A stretch of DNA of 64,000 nucleotides from Stenotrophomonas maltophilia (GCA_009912235.1 WNDS01000001.1:806001-870000); one strand, 5' to 3'. Counted from the first letter of the stretch, positions 50,646 to 58,714 are shown. The notes: a model not told the origin generated them from the sequence alone. Numbers and translations are program-made.

Positions 50646-51053
50646 TTACTTGCGCTTCTTGCGCACGTACAGCACCAGCGAGTGCTCTTCCAGCTCGTAG
50701 CAGTGTTCGGCGGCGATCTTGCGCTGCAGCTCTTCGATCTCGTGGCTTTCGAACTCGATGATCTTGCCGCTGTCGACATCGACCATGTGGTCGTGGTGGC
50801 CACCCCGGTCAAGTTCGTAGACGGCCTGGCCGCCTTCGAAATTGTGCTTCAGAACCAGGCCGGCGGCCTCGAACTGGGTCAGCACGCGGTACACCGTGGC
50901 CAGGCCGATCTCATCGCCGTGCTCCAGCAACTGGCGGTAGATGTCTTCGGCGGTCATGTGGTGCTGGGCATTGCGCTGTTCCAGCAGTGTCAGGATCCGC
51001 ATCCGCGGATGGGTCACCTTCAGGCCGACTTTGCGCAGGTCGTGGGTTTCCAT
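50646..51053 (-). CDS. fur: Ferric uptake regulator Fur
   Basis: A 135-residue iron-responsive repressor. The DNA-binding winged helix (HMTAEDIYRQLLEH, GLATVYRVLTQFE) is followed by the metal-binding/dimer domain (GGHHDHMVDVDSG, conserved HHDH). The C-terminal CxxC pairs found in some Fur proteins are absent, as in other Xanthomonadaceae-like Fur. It is divergent to bamE, with about 100 bases between. Confidence 0.95.
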   Translation of the reverse strand: METHDLRKVGLKVTHPRMRILTLLEQRNAQHHMTAEDIYRQLLEHGDEIGLATVYRVLTQFEAAGLVLKHNFEGGQAVYELDRGGHHDHMVDVDSGKIIEFESHEIEELQRKIAAEHCYELEEHSLVLYVRKKRK

Positions 51054-51156
51054 AAAGCTCCGTTCATTGGCGATTTAGCGCCAGCTGCCTCGGATTGGGT
51101 CGCGGTGGCACGCCGGGAGTGTATCATCGGATCGATTTCCTCAACCGCCATTCCCG

Positions 51157-51549
51157 ATGCGCAATCTCCTGCTGGTCGCCGCCGTTGCCCTGTCCACCAC
51201 GGGCTGCGGCATCATCTACAAGCAACCCATCTATCAGGGCAACCTGATCCGGGAAGATGCCGTGGCCAAGCTGCAGGTCGGGCAGAGCAAGCAGCAGGTC
51301 AATGCGCTGCTGGGCACCCCGTCCGTTCCGGACCCGTTCCACGCCCAGCGCTGGGACTACACCTCAAGCCAGCGCGTGAACCGGCTGGGCAAGACCGAAG
51401 TGAAGAACTTCGTGGTGTATTTCGAGAACGACAACGTGACCCGTTGGGAAGGTGATTACTTCCCGGCCAACGACAAGGCCCTGGCCCAGCAGACCGTGCG
51501 CCAGTTCGGCCGCAACCTGCCGAAGGAAAAGAAGAAGGGCGGCCGCTGA
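51157..51549 (+). CDS. bamE: Outer-membrane assembly lipoprotein BamE (SmpA/OmlA)
   Basis: A 130-residue lipoprotein of the BAM complex. Signal peptide with lipobox STTGC (Cys17), then KQPIYQGNLIREDAVAKLQVGQSKQQV, typical of OmlA, and LLGTPSVPDPFHAQRWDY. The fur-omlA divergent arrangement is known from Xanthomonas. It ends in a Lys-rich tail (PKEKKKGGR). Confidence 0.93.
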   Translation: MRNLLLVAAVALSTTGCGIIYKQPIYQGNLIREDAVAKLQVGQSKQQVNALLGTPSVPDPFHAQRWDYTSSQRVNRLGKTEVKNFVVYFENDNVTRWEGDYFPANDKALAQQTVRQFGRNLPKEKKKGGR

Positions 51550-51581
51550 GGCCTGCCTGGCCCACCCTGCGGGGTGGGCAC

Positions 51582-51839
51582 TCAGCCGCCGCGCGCGCGA
51601 CGCCGGCGGTTGTCCTTGGGGTCGGCCAGCAACGGCCGCAGCAGCTCCACCCGGTCACCGTGCAGCAGGCGCTGCCCAGCAGGTGCGAGCACGCCGTGCA
51701 CTGCCACAGCCGGGCACTCGGCCGCGCCGGCAATGCCGCACGCGGCCACGGCATCGGCCACGGTGGCGTCTTCGGCCAGCTGCAGCGTGCGGCTGTCCAC
51801 GCGACCAGGCCAGGCCAGCACCACCTCCACGGCGATCAC
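51582..51839 (-). CDS. rnfH: RnfH family ubiquitin-like protein
   Basis: An 85-residue beta-grasp protein, partner of RatA in a conserved neighbourhood. VEVVLAWP at the start and LRPLLADPKDNRRRRA near the C-terminus are family marks. It starts with GTG at 51839, four bases after the ratA stop, so the two are co-translated. A toxin-antitoxin role has been proposed for the ratA-ratB pair in E. coli but is disputed. Confidence 0.88.
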   Translation of the reverse strand: MIAVEVVLAWPGRVDSRTLQLAEDATVADAVAACGIAGAAECPAVAVHGVLAPAGQRLLHGDRVELLRPLLADPKDNRRRRARGG

Positions 51840-51842
51840 CGC

Positions 51843-52268
51843 TCAGCCCTCGTCGGCGACGCGGACGAAATCATTCACCATGCGGTCGGCCAGCCCCTGG
51901 AAGCCGATCGCCAGCGCCGGGCCCAGCAGCCGCGAACTGGGCTCGAACTCCAGGGTAAGGGTGACCTTGCAGGCGTCCTCGGCCAGCGCATGGAACTCCC
52001 AGCGGCCGTGAAGCTGCTTGAATGGGCCATCGCGCAGCTGCATATCGATGCTGTGCGGGCGCTCCAGAGTGTTTTCGGTCATGAACCAGGTGCTGAACGA
52101 GCCCAGGCCCAGGTCCAGGCGCGCCACCAGCCGGTCCTCGCCCTGCTCCAGCACGGTGGCACCGGAGCACCAGCGGAAACGGCGCGGGTAGGCTTGGACA
52201 TCGTTGACCAGATCGAACATGTGCGCGGCCGAGTGTTCGACCAGGGCGCTGCGGCGGATGGTAGGCAT
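51843..52268 (-). CDS. ratA: RatA-like SRPBCC protein (coenzyme Q-binding COQ10 family)
   Basis: A 141-residue START/SRPBCC-fold protein. TIRRSALVEHSAAHMFDLVNDV at the N-terminus and YPRRFRWCSGATVLEQ are diagnostic. The family includes E. coli RatA, which can block 70S formation, and COQ10, which binds quinone, so the role here is undetermined. Located between rnfH and smpB, divergent to smpB, as in many proteobacteria. Confidence 0.9.
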   Translation of the reverse strand: MPTIRRSALVEHSAAHMFDLVNDVQAYPRRFRWCSGATVLEQGEDRLVARLDLGLGSFSTWFMTENTLERPHSIDMQLRDGPFKQLHGRWEFHALAEDACKVTLTLEFEPSSRLLGPALAIGFQGLADRMVNDFVRVADEG

Positions 52269-52325
52269 AAGACGGAATCGCTTCGGCAATCGACCGGGCG
52301 GGCCCGAATCGGAGACAATACGTAA

Positions 52326-52829
52326 ATGAGCAAGAACAGCAGCAAGGATAAAGCAAAGAACGCGACGGCCAACAAGACCATCGCGTTGAACAAGCGTGCC
52401 CGCCACGAGTACCACATCGAAGAACGCTTCGAGGCCGGCCTGGAGCTGCAGGGCTGGGAAGTGAAGTCGATCCGTGCCGGGCGCGGCAACATCATCGACG
52501 CCTACGCGTATGTGAAGCGTGGTGAGATCTTCCTGATCGGCGCGCAGATCACCCCGTTGATCCAGGCCTCCACCCACGTGGTGGCCAACGACCGGCGCGA
52601 GCGCAAGCTGCTGCTGCACCGGAGCGAGATCGACAAGCTGATCGGCAAGGTCGAGCGCGATGGCTTCACCATCGTTCCAACCGCGATGTACTGGAGCAAG
52701 AACAAGATCAAGCTGGAAGTGGCGCTGGCCAAGGGCAAGCAGACCCACGACAAGCGCGACGCTGCCAAGGACCGTGACTGGGCCATCGAAAAGCAGCGGG
52801 TGATGCGTCGCGGCAACCGCGACGCCTGA
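52326..52829 (+). CDS. smpB: SsrA-binding protein SmpB
   Basis: A 167-residue tmRNA partner for trans-translation. Conserved: [47 protein letters not shown], and the C-terminal tail [17 protein letters not shown] that enters the mRNA channel. Its RNA partner ssrA lies 8.7 kb downstream at 61549, pushed away by the mobile island. Confidence 0.96.
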   Translation: MSKNSSKDKAKNATANKTIALNKRARHEYHIEERFEAGLELQGWEVKSIRAGRGNIIDAYAYVKRGEIFLIGAQITPLIQASTHVVANDRRERKLLLHRSEIDKLIGKVERDGFTIVPTAMYWSKNKIKLEVALAKGKQTHDKRDAAKDRDWAIEKQRVMRRGNRDA

Positions 52830-52897
52830 TCTCCTGTTGCGGGACGGGGCCGGGCAGCCCTGCCCTGCACGGCTGAAGCGACCGGGCTGAGCGCCGC

Positions 52898-53458
52898 TCA
52901 GCCGGCCAGCATGCGCCGCTGGCATTGCGGCGCCAGTGCCGCATGCATCACCGCCAGGTGCATCACCACCTTCAGTTCGGCCGTATGGCGGTCATCGCCA
53001 CTGCGCCATTGGCGCGCCAGCTGCGCGGCATCGTCGGGCAGCAGCGCCAGCAGCTGTGCATCATCCATCGCGTCGGCCGCGCACTGCAGCTGCCGCGCCA
53101 TCTGCCGCGACTGCTGTACGTAGGCCAGCACGCTGGTGCCCGCCAGCGCCAGCAGCGCCAGCGCCATGCCGTGTTCGAACCAGTGCGCCAGCACGTCCGG
53201 CCCCCAGGCCGCCACCGCCAGCACACCCAGGCCGGCCATGCGCCAGCCCAGCCACTGCGCCTGCCCGCGCCGCGGCCAGTGCACCACCACCGCACTGGCC
53301 AGCAGGGCCGTGGCGGCAATGGCCGGCAGGGCGGCCAGACAGGCCGCCAGCAGCAGCAACGACAGCAATGCCCAGACCCAGCCCGGCGGCAGGGCCCGGC
53401 GACGATAGGCGTCACCGACCGGTCCGACCAGCTGACGCAGGCTGCGCTGTTGTGTCAC
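52898..53458 (-). CDS. Membrane-associated hypothetical protein
   Basis: About 186 residues with two to four hydrophobic helices (about 25-120: WALLSLLLLAACLAALPAIA and GMALALLALAGTSVLAY) and a helical C-terminus (QMARQLQCAADAMDDAQLLA). Unrecognised. A GTG at 53458 (MTQQRSLRQLVG) is chosen; in-frame starts at 53521 would add 21 implausible residues. Normal codon use. Its position after smpB (convergent) says little about function. Confidence 0.6.
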   Translation of the reverse strand: MTQQRSLRQLVGPVGDAYRRRALPPGWVWALLSLLLLAACLAALPAIAATALLASAVVVHWPRRGQAQWLGWRMAGLGVLAVAAWGPDVLAHWFEHGMALALLALAGTSVLAYVQQSRQMARQLQCAADAMDDAQLLALLPDDAAQLARQWRSGDDRHTAELKVVMHLAVMHAALAPQCQRRMLAG

Positions 53459-53720
53459 GTCAATCACGCGAGGGGGTCTCCGACGTACCTTGGCCTGATG
53501 TTCAACCCAAGTGTGTCGCAAAAAGGTCCGGCTGACGTTAGCAAGTCGCTATGACAGCAACCATGCAAGTTGTTGCGTCTTTCTGAATGCGCTCCCTGTC
53601 GGCTGTCGTTCAGCCCTTCATGCATCAAAGTGCGACGCACAGCGCTGAAACAGGGCCGCAGCCACCAGACGCGGCAAGGCGGGCCGCCGCGCGGTCGGCA
53701 ACCATGGCGCAAGGCTTTGC

Positions 53721-54629
53721 ATGGCCGCCACCGGCGCCAGCCCCTCCCCCATGAAGGACCCGGAAACCGTGGAAACATCGACGCATCTGCTCCCCCAAGG
53801 CATCTCCGCCACCCTGCGCTCGCTCGAGGGAACCTCCCCACGGCCGGCGGTGATCCTGTGCCACGGTTTCTGCGGCATCAAGGACCTGCTGCTGCCGGAC
53901 TTCGCCGAGGCCTTCGCGCGCGCCGGCTTTGTCTCCATCACCTTTGATTACCGCGGTTTTGGTGACAGCGAAGGCGAACGCGGTCGCCTGGTGCCGGCGC
54001 TGCAGATCGAAGACATCCTGTCGGTCATCGCCTGGGCGCGCGCCCTGCCGCAGGTCGACGGTGAGCGCATCGGGCTGTGGGGCACCTCGCTGGGCGCAGG
54101 CCACGTGTTCGGCGCCGCCGCCCGCGACAGCAGCATCCGCTGCATCGTCAGCCAGCTCGGCTTCGCCGACGGCGAGGCGGTGGTGACCGGGCAGATGGAC
54201 GCTGAGGAAAAGGCGGCCTTCATCGCCACGCTGGACAAGATGGCCGAAAAGCAGAAAACCACCGGCAAGGAGATGTTCGTGGGCGTGACCCGCGTGCTGA
54301 GCGATGCCGAGTCGAAAGCCTTCTTCGAGGAAAACCGGGTGAAGTACCCGGCAATGGACATCAAGATCCCCTTCCTGACGGTGCGCGAAACGCTGAACTA
54401 CGCGCCCGCCGTGGCCGCCGCCGAGGTCAGCTGCCCCGCCCTGGTGGTGCTGGCCGGGCAGGACACGGTCAACCCGCCGGCCCAGGGCCGTGCCCTGTTC
54501 GAGGCCGTGGCCGCCACCGAAAAGACCCTGCACGAAGTGCCCAGCGCCCGCCATTACGACATCTATGGCGATGAGCACTTCGCTGCGGTCAGTCCCCTGC
54601 AGACCGCCTGGTTCCAGAAACACCTGTAA
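53721..54629 (+). CDS. Alpha/beta hydrolase
   Basis: A 302-residue soluble alpha/beta hydrolase of the dienelactone hydrolase/serine-peptidase-like group. Marks: VILCHGFCGIKD (oxyanion region), FDYRGFGDSEGE, nucleophile elbow GTSLGAG, and the C-terminal Asp (VLAGQDTVNPP) and His (SARHYDIYG). Substrate unknown. An ATG at 53751 (MKDPETVETS) is an alternative start. It is the last core gene before the island's left edge. Confidence 0.85.
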   Translation: MAATGASPSPMKDPETVETSTHLLPQGISATLRSLEGTSPRPAVILCHGFCGIKDLLLPDFAEAFARAGFVSITFDYRGFGDSEGERGRLVPALQIEDILSVIAWARALPQVDGERIGLWGTSLGAGHVFGAAARDSSIRCIVSQLGFADGEAVVTGQMDAEEKAAFIATLDKMAEKQKTTGKEMFVGVTRVLSDAESKAFFEENRVKYPAMDIKIPFLTVRETLNYAPAVAAAEVSCPALVVLAGQDTVNPPAQGRALFEAVAATEKTLHEVPSARHYDIYGDEHFAAVSPLQTAWFQKHL

Positions 54630-54644
54630 GCACTGAATGCCGCG

Positions 54645-54761
54645 GCGTGACTGTTCAGGAATTTTGCCGTACCGTGGCGTTCGACAGGCAGGACCACGAC
54701 AGGCAGTTGCCGGCAGTGGCCCTGAGAGTCTTTCAAGACTTGAAGAAACCGGGGGTGCATT
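54645..54761. repeat. Left copy of ssrA 5' region (attL-like)
   Basis: A stretch similar to 61442-61559. Both start GCGTGACTGTT and reach the same 24-base identical core after 93 or 94 bases (core 54738-54761, ACTTGAAGAAACCGGGGGTG then CATT). The core includes the first bases of tmRNA. This copy is not followed by tmRNA sequence; it is probably the original chromosomal ssrA promoter, cut off by the island. Confidence 0.75.
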
Positions 54762-54809
54762 ATCCCCGCGACGCCATCGACGCCGGTTAACAAGTTTCAG
54801 AAATATCGA

Positions 54810-54845
54810 AGCCCATCAATGCTTTTAGCATGATGGGCTTTTTCG
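54810..54845 (+). terminator. Rho-independent terminator at the left island edge
   Basis: Stem AGCCCATC-A-ATGCT / AGCAT-GATGGGCT with a TTTTT tail, about 50 bases inside the left repeat. It would stop transcripts starting from the orphaned ssrA promoter or coming from the hydrolase gene. Confidence 0.75.
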
Positions 54846-54935
54846 TTGATGACCGCCGCATAGGCAGAAATGGGCATCGATTGGCAGCGTTTGGTCAACT
54901 TCTTGGTCAACATTCGATGTTGACCAAGATCGCGA

Positions 54936-55556
54936 TCAGCGCGTGGGCGGATCGCCGAGCTGCTGATTTTCATCTTCCAATGCCTTGATCGTGTTTCCGA
55001 TCACCGTGTGGAAGCCTTTATTCACGCCGTCGACCGCCTTCCACCTTGTCTGTGCTTCGGGACCCCACTCATTCTGATCCATGCAGTTATTCACCGCGCC
55101 TATCACCGCATTCATTGCGGAAACAACGTCGGTCGAATGAATCCGTGCTTGGAAAGGTACCAACTCTGCAGAGCTCAGCCGCAACTCTTCCTTGGCCTCC
55201 GGTGACCCGTCAGAAGAAGACCGAACGTTTCCCAAGCCCACCGAGTACTCGCGTTGATGGGCGAGGACGGTTGCTGCACGCACAAAGCGAACCATCAGGG
55301 GCTGAAGCGCCAACAGATTCTGACGTTCCGCGTCCAGCCTTCGCATACGTAGTGCGTCGTATCGCTGCTCTCGCCGCTGCGTAGCTTCGTGCTTTCGCCT
55401 GCTCCTTTCCGTGAAATGATCCTGGAGCCACTTCAACGCGAAGCCAATGATCAGCGTAGCCACCGGCACCAACCACTTCCAGTCACTGCCATCGCTTGCC
55501 GCTGCGGTGGCCGCCGGAGCAGCTTTGGCCGTCGCCACGAAAAGAGATTCCAGCAT
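54936..55556 (-). CDS. Orphan single-span membrane protein (island)
   Basis: A 206-residue protein, unrecognised. One membrane helix (WKWLVPVATLIIGFALKWL, about 27-45) is followed by a strongly charged coiled coil (FTERSRRKHEATQRREQRYDALRMRRLDAERQ) and a helical cytoplasmic domain. Codon use and G+C differ from the core genome. Like two other island genes (57209-57889 and 57999-58508), it is a lone membrane anchor with a helical cytoplasmic part. That is typical of prophage cargo, but no function can be assigned. Confidence 0.65.
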   Translation of the reverse strand: MLESLFVATAKAAPAATAAASDGSDWKWLVPVATLIIGFALKWLQDHFTERSRRKHEATQRREQRYDALRMRRLDAERQNLLALQPLMVRFVRAATVLAHQREYSVGLGNVRSSSDGSPEAKEELRLSSAELVPFQARIHSTDVVSAMNAVIGAVNNCMDQNEWGPEAQTRWKAVDGVNKGFHTVIGNTIKALEDENQQLGDPPTR

Positions 55557-55688
55557 CTTCAGATCCCCTGTGTCCTCGGGCTATCTTGCCTGAACGATGT
55601 GCTGAATTGATCAAATCGCCAATTTGAGCAAACCGGCCCTGCAGCGGCCGCACAGACTACTCGCCCTCCATCCCTGGAAAAGGCGGCT

Positions 55689-55910
55689 TCAGGTGGTTCT
55701 TGGCCAGCCGATTGCCTGGATCGCTTCGCGCCACCCGACGATCTTTGCCACTTCGTCCCCAAGCCTCGCCTCATGCCTCGCCACCCATAGCTCGGCACCT
55801 GCTCGTCCCTGTTCGTAGCTGGTGCACTCCCGACATGGTCCGCCACCAGGCCCATGCCGATGGCGATCGAGGTGAGCCCCCCAGACATCGTCATCGACAT
55901 GCTGGGTCAT
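55689..55910 (-). CDS. Small hypothetical phage protein
   Basis: A 73-residue soluble protein downstream of the lysozyme. It has a His/Cys-rich first half (HLDRHRHGPGGGPCREC) that could bind a metal, and a helical second half (AELWVARHEARLGDEVAKIVGW). It overlaps the preceding small membrane ORF by 20 bases. The overlap pattern fits a phage lysis cassette, where a spanin pair often follows the lysozyme, but I see no lipobox or signal. Confidence 0.45.
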   Translation of the reverse strand: MTQHVDDDVWGAHLDRHRHGPGGGPCRECTSYEQGRAGAELWVARHEARLGDEVAKIVGWREAIQAIGWPRTT

Positions 55911-56025
55911 GGAGATCCCCGTACTGCCTGACGTTGAGCCAGAGCGACACGGCCAGCAGGCCGGTCAGGATGGCCGCCCGCTTCCAGGCTGCCCACCAGG
56001 CATTGATCGCCGACCTGGTGATCAA
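55891..56025 (-). CDS. Small membrane ORF after the lysozyme (possible spanin remnant)
   Basis: A 44-residue ORF that starts with TTG overlapping the lysozyme stop. Topology is a short head, one helix (AAILTGLLAVSLWLNV, about 18-33), then a short tail. i-spanins in this position have an N-terminal helix and a longer coiled coil, so this could be a truncated one. The weak start codon and short length keep confidence low. Confidence 0.4.
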   Translation of the reverse strand: MITRSAINAWWAAWKRAAILTGLLAVSLWLNVRQYGDLHDPACR

Positions 56026-56564
56026 TGCAGGCAGCCTTGGCAGGTCGCCATTTCCCACTGCCGGCGATCAATGATGCCGCCGCACTTCGAACGCCACTGC
56101 GGCAACGCGCAGTCACGCTTCGCGCCGCAGATGGTGACGTATCGCCACTTCCACATTTCGCCGCATGCGGCCTGTCGCTCGCCGGCGTTGAGCCGCTTCG
56201 CCGCAGTGCTGGCGCAGAAAGCCGGCGTACCGATGTTGTAGGCGAAGTGCCCCCAGGCCTTGATCTCGTGGAATTCGAACTCACCACGGACGCACTGAAC
56301 CATGTGGCCGAGCATGGTACGCACGTAGGCCGTCCCCAGCCGGGTGCACTCGTCGTCGGTGTAGCGCTTGCCCTTCACCACCGCCGCGCCCGTGATGCCG
56401 GCGCAGACAGTCAGGATGCCGGTCGAGTCGTAGTACGGCGTATGGCGGCGCCCTTCGTGCGCCGAGTCGTTCGTGCCCAGGGCAGCGACGAGCGCTCCGA
56501 TCAGCGCCAGCGGCGCGGCGGCGAAGCCGACGCGTTGCTTGGTGCTGAGCTTGGTGTCAGCCAC
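56022..56564 (-). CDS. Phage lysozyme (endolysin, GH24, SAR type)
   Basis: A 180-residue glycoside hydrolase of the T4/P21 lysozyme family. The catalytic triad E-x8-D-x5-T is complete (Glu37, Asp46, Thr52, in HEGRRHTPYYDSTGILT). The N-terminus has a weakly hydrophobic helix (about 12-30, AAAPLALIGALVAALG) typical of a signal-arrest-release domain, so it is probably exported without a holin pore. It overlaps the upstream holin-like gene by eight bases. Confidence 0.88.
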   Translation of the reverse strand: MADTKLSTKQRVGFAAAPLALIGALVAALGTNDSAHEGRRHTPYYDSTGILTVCAGITGAAVVKGKRYTDDECTRLGTAYVRTMLGHMVQCVRGEFEFHEIKAWGHFAYNIGTPAFCASTAAKRLNAGERQAACGEMWKWRYVTICGAKRDCALPQWRSKCGGIIDRRQWEMATCQGCLH

Positions 56565-56811
56565 GGCGGCGGATCCACGCCCAGAATCGTTTGCCGTTGC
56601 CCATGCGCGCGGTCCACCAGGCAGACCAGTCGCCCCAGTTCTTCGCCATGGCGGTGAACGTCTGGACCGTGGTGAAGATGATCGTGCCGATCAGGGCCCA
56701 ATCACTCAGGGTGTAGCCCGGCGAGTACGTCGCGGCGGTGACGCTCACAACCGCTCCGATCTTAGAACCTGCGACCGCCAGGTCCGTTGTGATCTGCTCT
56801 TTGATGCTCAC
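56557..56811 (-). CDS. Phage holin-like protein
   Basis: An 84-residue protein starting with GTG (56811). One clear membrane helix (LSDWALIGTIIFTTVQTFTA, about 35-54) is preceded by a weakly hydrophobic segment, and the tail is basic (GKRFWAWIRRRG). It fits small holins that control lysozyme release. The eight-base overlap with the lysozyme is the usual cassette arrangement. Some unrelated small phage membrane proteins look similar. Confidence 0.75.
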   Translation of the reverse strand: MSIKEQITTDLAVAGSKIGAVVSVTAATYSPGYTLSDWALIGTIIFTTVQTFTAMAKNWGDWSAWWTARMGNGKRFWAWIRRRG

Positions 56812-56943
56812 CGCGGTTCCCCAAATGAAAGGAGGCCGGCATGGCCCACCACTACCCCGGCTGCAAGGTCGCGCGGACATCAGCGGCGCGTCTCACGACG
56901 GCCTATATGCTGGCTTGAGTGGTGGCCATGACTACCGGCCGTT

Positions 56944-57020
56944 TGGTAGCGGGAGGTGGATTCGAACCACCGACCTAGTGGTTATGAGCCACGCGAGCTG
57001 CCGGACTGCTCTACCCCGCA
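56944..57020 (-). tRNA. Initiator-like tRNA-Met(CAT), island-borne
   Basis: A 77-base cloverleaf on the minus strand: acceptor 5' TGCGGGG, D arm AGAGCAG...CTCG, anticodon loop CTCATAA (CAT), T arm with GGTTCGAATCC, and encoded CCA. The 1-72 pair is a T-T mismatch, like the unpaired first base pair of initiator tRNA. The three G-C pairs of the initiator anticodon stem are changed (TGG/CCA), so it is not a normal fMet tRNA. It lies upstream of the holin gene in the same direction. Confidence 0.85.
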
Positions 57021-57150
57021 AAAAAGTAGGCCGCTGATCGACCAGCGGACTCCCGCGTCCTGGTCAATCAACGGCCTTTGAATTGAGGCGCTCATAAGAC
57101 CGGCCACTGTAGGAATTCAAACCTACTTTCGGCTCCCGAGGCAACTGCAG

Positions 57151-57183
57151 TTCCTCATGAGGAAGGAAGTCTCCTCATGAGGA
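57151..57183. promoter_or_regulatory. Tandem palindromic operator-like sites
   Basis: TTCCTCATGAGGAA (57151-57164) and TCCTCATGAGGA (57172-57183), both perfect palindromes, with centres 20 bases apart (about two helical turns). They lie upstream of the tRNA-holin-lysozyme block, so they could be operators of a phage-type repressor. No repressor gene remains. Confidence 0.5.
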
Positions 57184-57208
57184 ACAGGTGAGGTCATCTA
57201 TCTGAACA

Positions 57209-57889
57209 CTACCGCTTCATCATAGCGAAGTCCTTCAGCGCAGTCTCCGCATCAGCAACCGCTCTTTCGAGCCACTTCACCACAGGGTCGGTCTCCTCAT
57301 TACCTTCCCAGATCCAAGATTCCGCCTTGGTCAAGTATGAAAGCGCGGCTTCGTAGACTGCCGGGACTTTACCCGTCGGGCACTTGTCCAGCAGGACGGC
57401 TTGCTGTTGAACCAACTGCTTGTGCCGCACAGCATTTGCTGCCTCGTTGCGTATGCGGCGCAGGATGATCAGCACCTCCTCAACCGCGTCGGCCGGCGCC
57501 TTCCCGAACACAGCACTGACGCGATAGCGAATTGCTTCAAGCTGAGCAACCGGTTCCGCATGCCTCTGGTATCGGATCTCCACAACCCCATACTGCTTAC
57601 GCCCCTCAAATGACGCATCCGATTCATCAGCAACGCGTTCCACCTTGTTCATCTCCCCAGTGAATGCCCAGGGTTGACGGATGTCCGCGATCGCGTCACG
57701 CACTCGGTAGACCAAGCTCAACGTTTCCTCCGCCAGCGCTTCACTACGTGTCCCTTTCAGCTGGTTACGCCAAGTCGAAAGGCCGACCCACCCGAACACA
57801 GACAATGCCAGCGCGCCGGCTCCTTGGGCAACTGCACCGAACCCTGCCGTAATCACCGGCCAGTCAACCTCCAACGCCCAACATCCCAT
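57209..57889 (-). CDS. Orphan membrane-anchored protein (island)
   Basis: A 226-residue protein, unrecognised. Hydrophobic N-terminus (about 12-36, ITAGFGAVAQGAGALALSVF) and then a helical cytoplasmic domain with coiled-coil character, ending in ALKDFAMMKR. Low-G+C compared with the core genome. It has a probable cytoplasmic, membrane-tethered location. No family assigned. Confidence 0.65.
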   Translation of the reverse strand: MGCWALEVDWPVITAGFGAVAQGAGALALSVFGWVGLSTWRNQLKGTRSEALAEETLSLVYRVRDAIADIRQPWAFTGEMNKVERVADESDASFEGRKQYGVVEIRYQRHAEPVAQLEAIRYRVSAVFGKAPADAVEEVLIILRRIRNEAANAVRHKQLVQQQAVLLDKCPTGKVPAVYEAALSYLTKAESWIWEGNEETDPVVKWLERAVADAETALKDFAMMKR

Positions 57890-57998
57890 AACTCCCCCTT
57901 AGCAGCCGACGCAGCTTCGTCCTTGAAGGCACGGGATGCGCCCCCTAACAAACCTTAACAAATGCAACAATCCCGGCCAATATAGGAAGGGTGTTGCG

Positions 57999-58508
57999 AT
58001 GGTTGAGGCAGTTCTCGGAATGACCGATCTACAGATCAAACTCTTCACAGCAGTCGGACAAATTCTCATCGCGGGCGCTGTTGGCGTGGTTGCCTGGCGG
58101 CAATGGCGTACTGCGCAACAGCAAGCAGAGACTGCCCGCAAGAAGCTCAGGTTGGATCTATTCGAACGAAGGATCCGTGCTTTCGATCAGCTAAAGAAGC
58201 TTCTTAATGCCACCTCGGAACCTCATCCCGATGATGCTGACAACGCATTTGAGCAGCTCTTCCTGATCTCGGGGCCAACGGGAGAGATCCGGTGGCTGTT
58301 CGGCCCAGAGGTTCAACTTCGTTTTAGGGATGAGGTCTTTGAGAAATTCTCAGCCTGGCGTACCGCGGGTACCGCAGTTGCAAAAGGTACCTCGGACGAA
58401 GAACGGAAATCCCTAATCGCTGCGCGCGATGCAGCTCTTGATGAGGTTCTCGAAGCCTGGGCGAGATTCCCGGAGATCTTCGCTCCCTCCCTCACGTTGT
58501 TGGACTAG
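57999..58508 (+). CDS. Orphan membrane-anchored protein (island)
   Basis: A 169-residue protein, unrecognised. One helix near the N-terminus (LFTAVGQILIAGAVGVVAW, about 15-33) is followed by QQQAETARKKLRLDLFERR, a coiled coil, and a helical domain. ATG 57999 is preferred because of AGGAAGG upstream. It is divergent to the gene at 57209-57889 with about 110 bases between, and the two have the same topology. Confidence 0.65.
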   Translation: MVEAVLGMTDLQIKLFTAVGQILIAGAVGVVAWRQWRTAQQQAETARKKLRLDLFERRIRAFDQLKKLLNATSEPHPDDADNAFEQLFLISGPTGEIRWLFGPEVQLRFRDEVFEKFSAWRTAGTAVAKGTSDEERKSLIAARDAALDEVLEAWARFPEIFAPSLTLLD

Positions 58509-58714
58509 TGCGCCGCTCTCCTTAGAAGGCGTTCCTGGTGCATGCGGCGCCTCGCCGCTAGGGCTGGACTGCGAGGCAGCGGCGGCGTGCATGGACACCA
58601 TGCCTGCGGAAATGGTCCCTTGGAGCAAGGTGAATAGGGAAGTCGGTATCAAGCCCTGCGCTCTGCATCGCACTCTTCTGAACGTTCATGCAAGAGCTGG
58701 CCCAACCATAGTGC
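58509..58714. other. Gene-poor stretch in the island
   Basis: About 206 bases with no convincing gene; frames here are short and shift in character. Nothing regulatory is recognised. It separates the orphan membrane gene from a block of leftward phage remnants. Confidence 0.4.

Noticed and set aside
56841..56918. 25-codon ORF with an AAAGGAGG ribosome site on the plus strand, opposite the lysis genes
   Set aside because: Strong ribosome site but no protein-like pattern, no neighbour in that direction, and it runs against the transcription of the block. Too weak to list as a gene.
57060..57150. Second tRNA next to the island tRNA
   Set aside because: A GTAGG-AATTCAAA-CCTAC hairpin resembles a T arm, but the loop is eight bases and no acceptor stem or anticodon arm can be paired.
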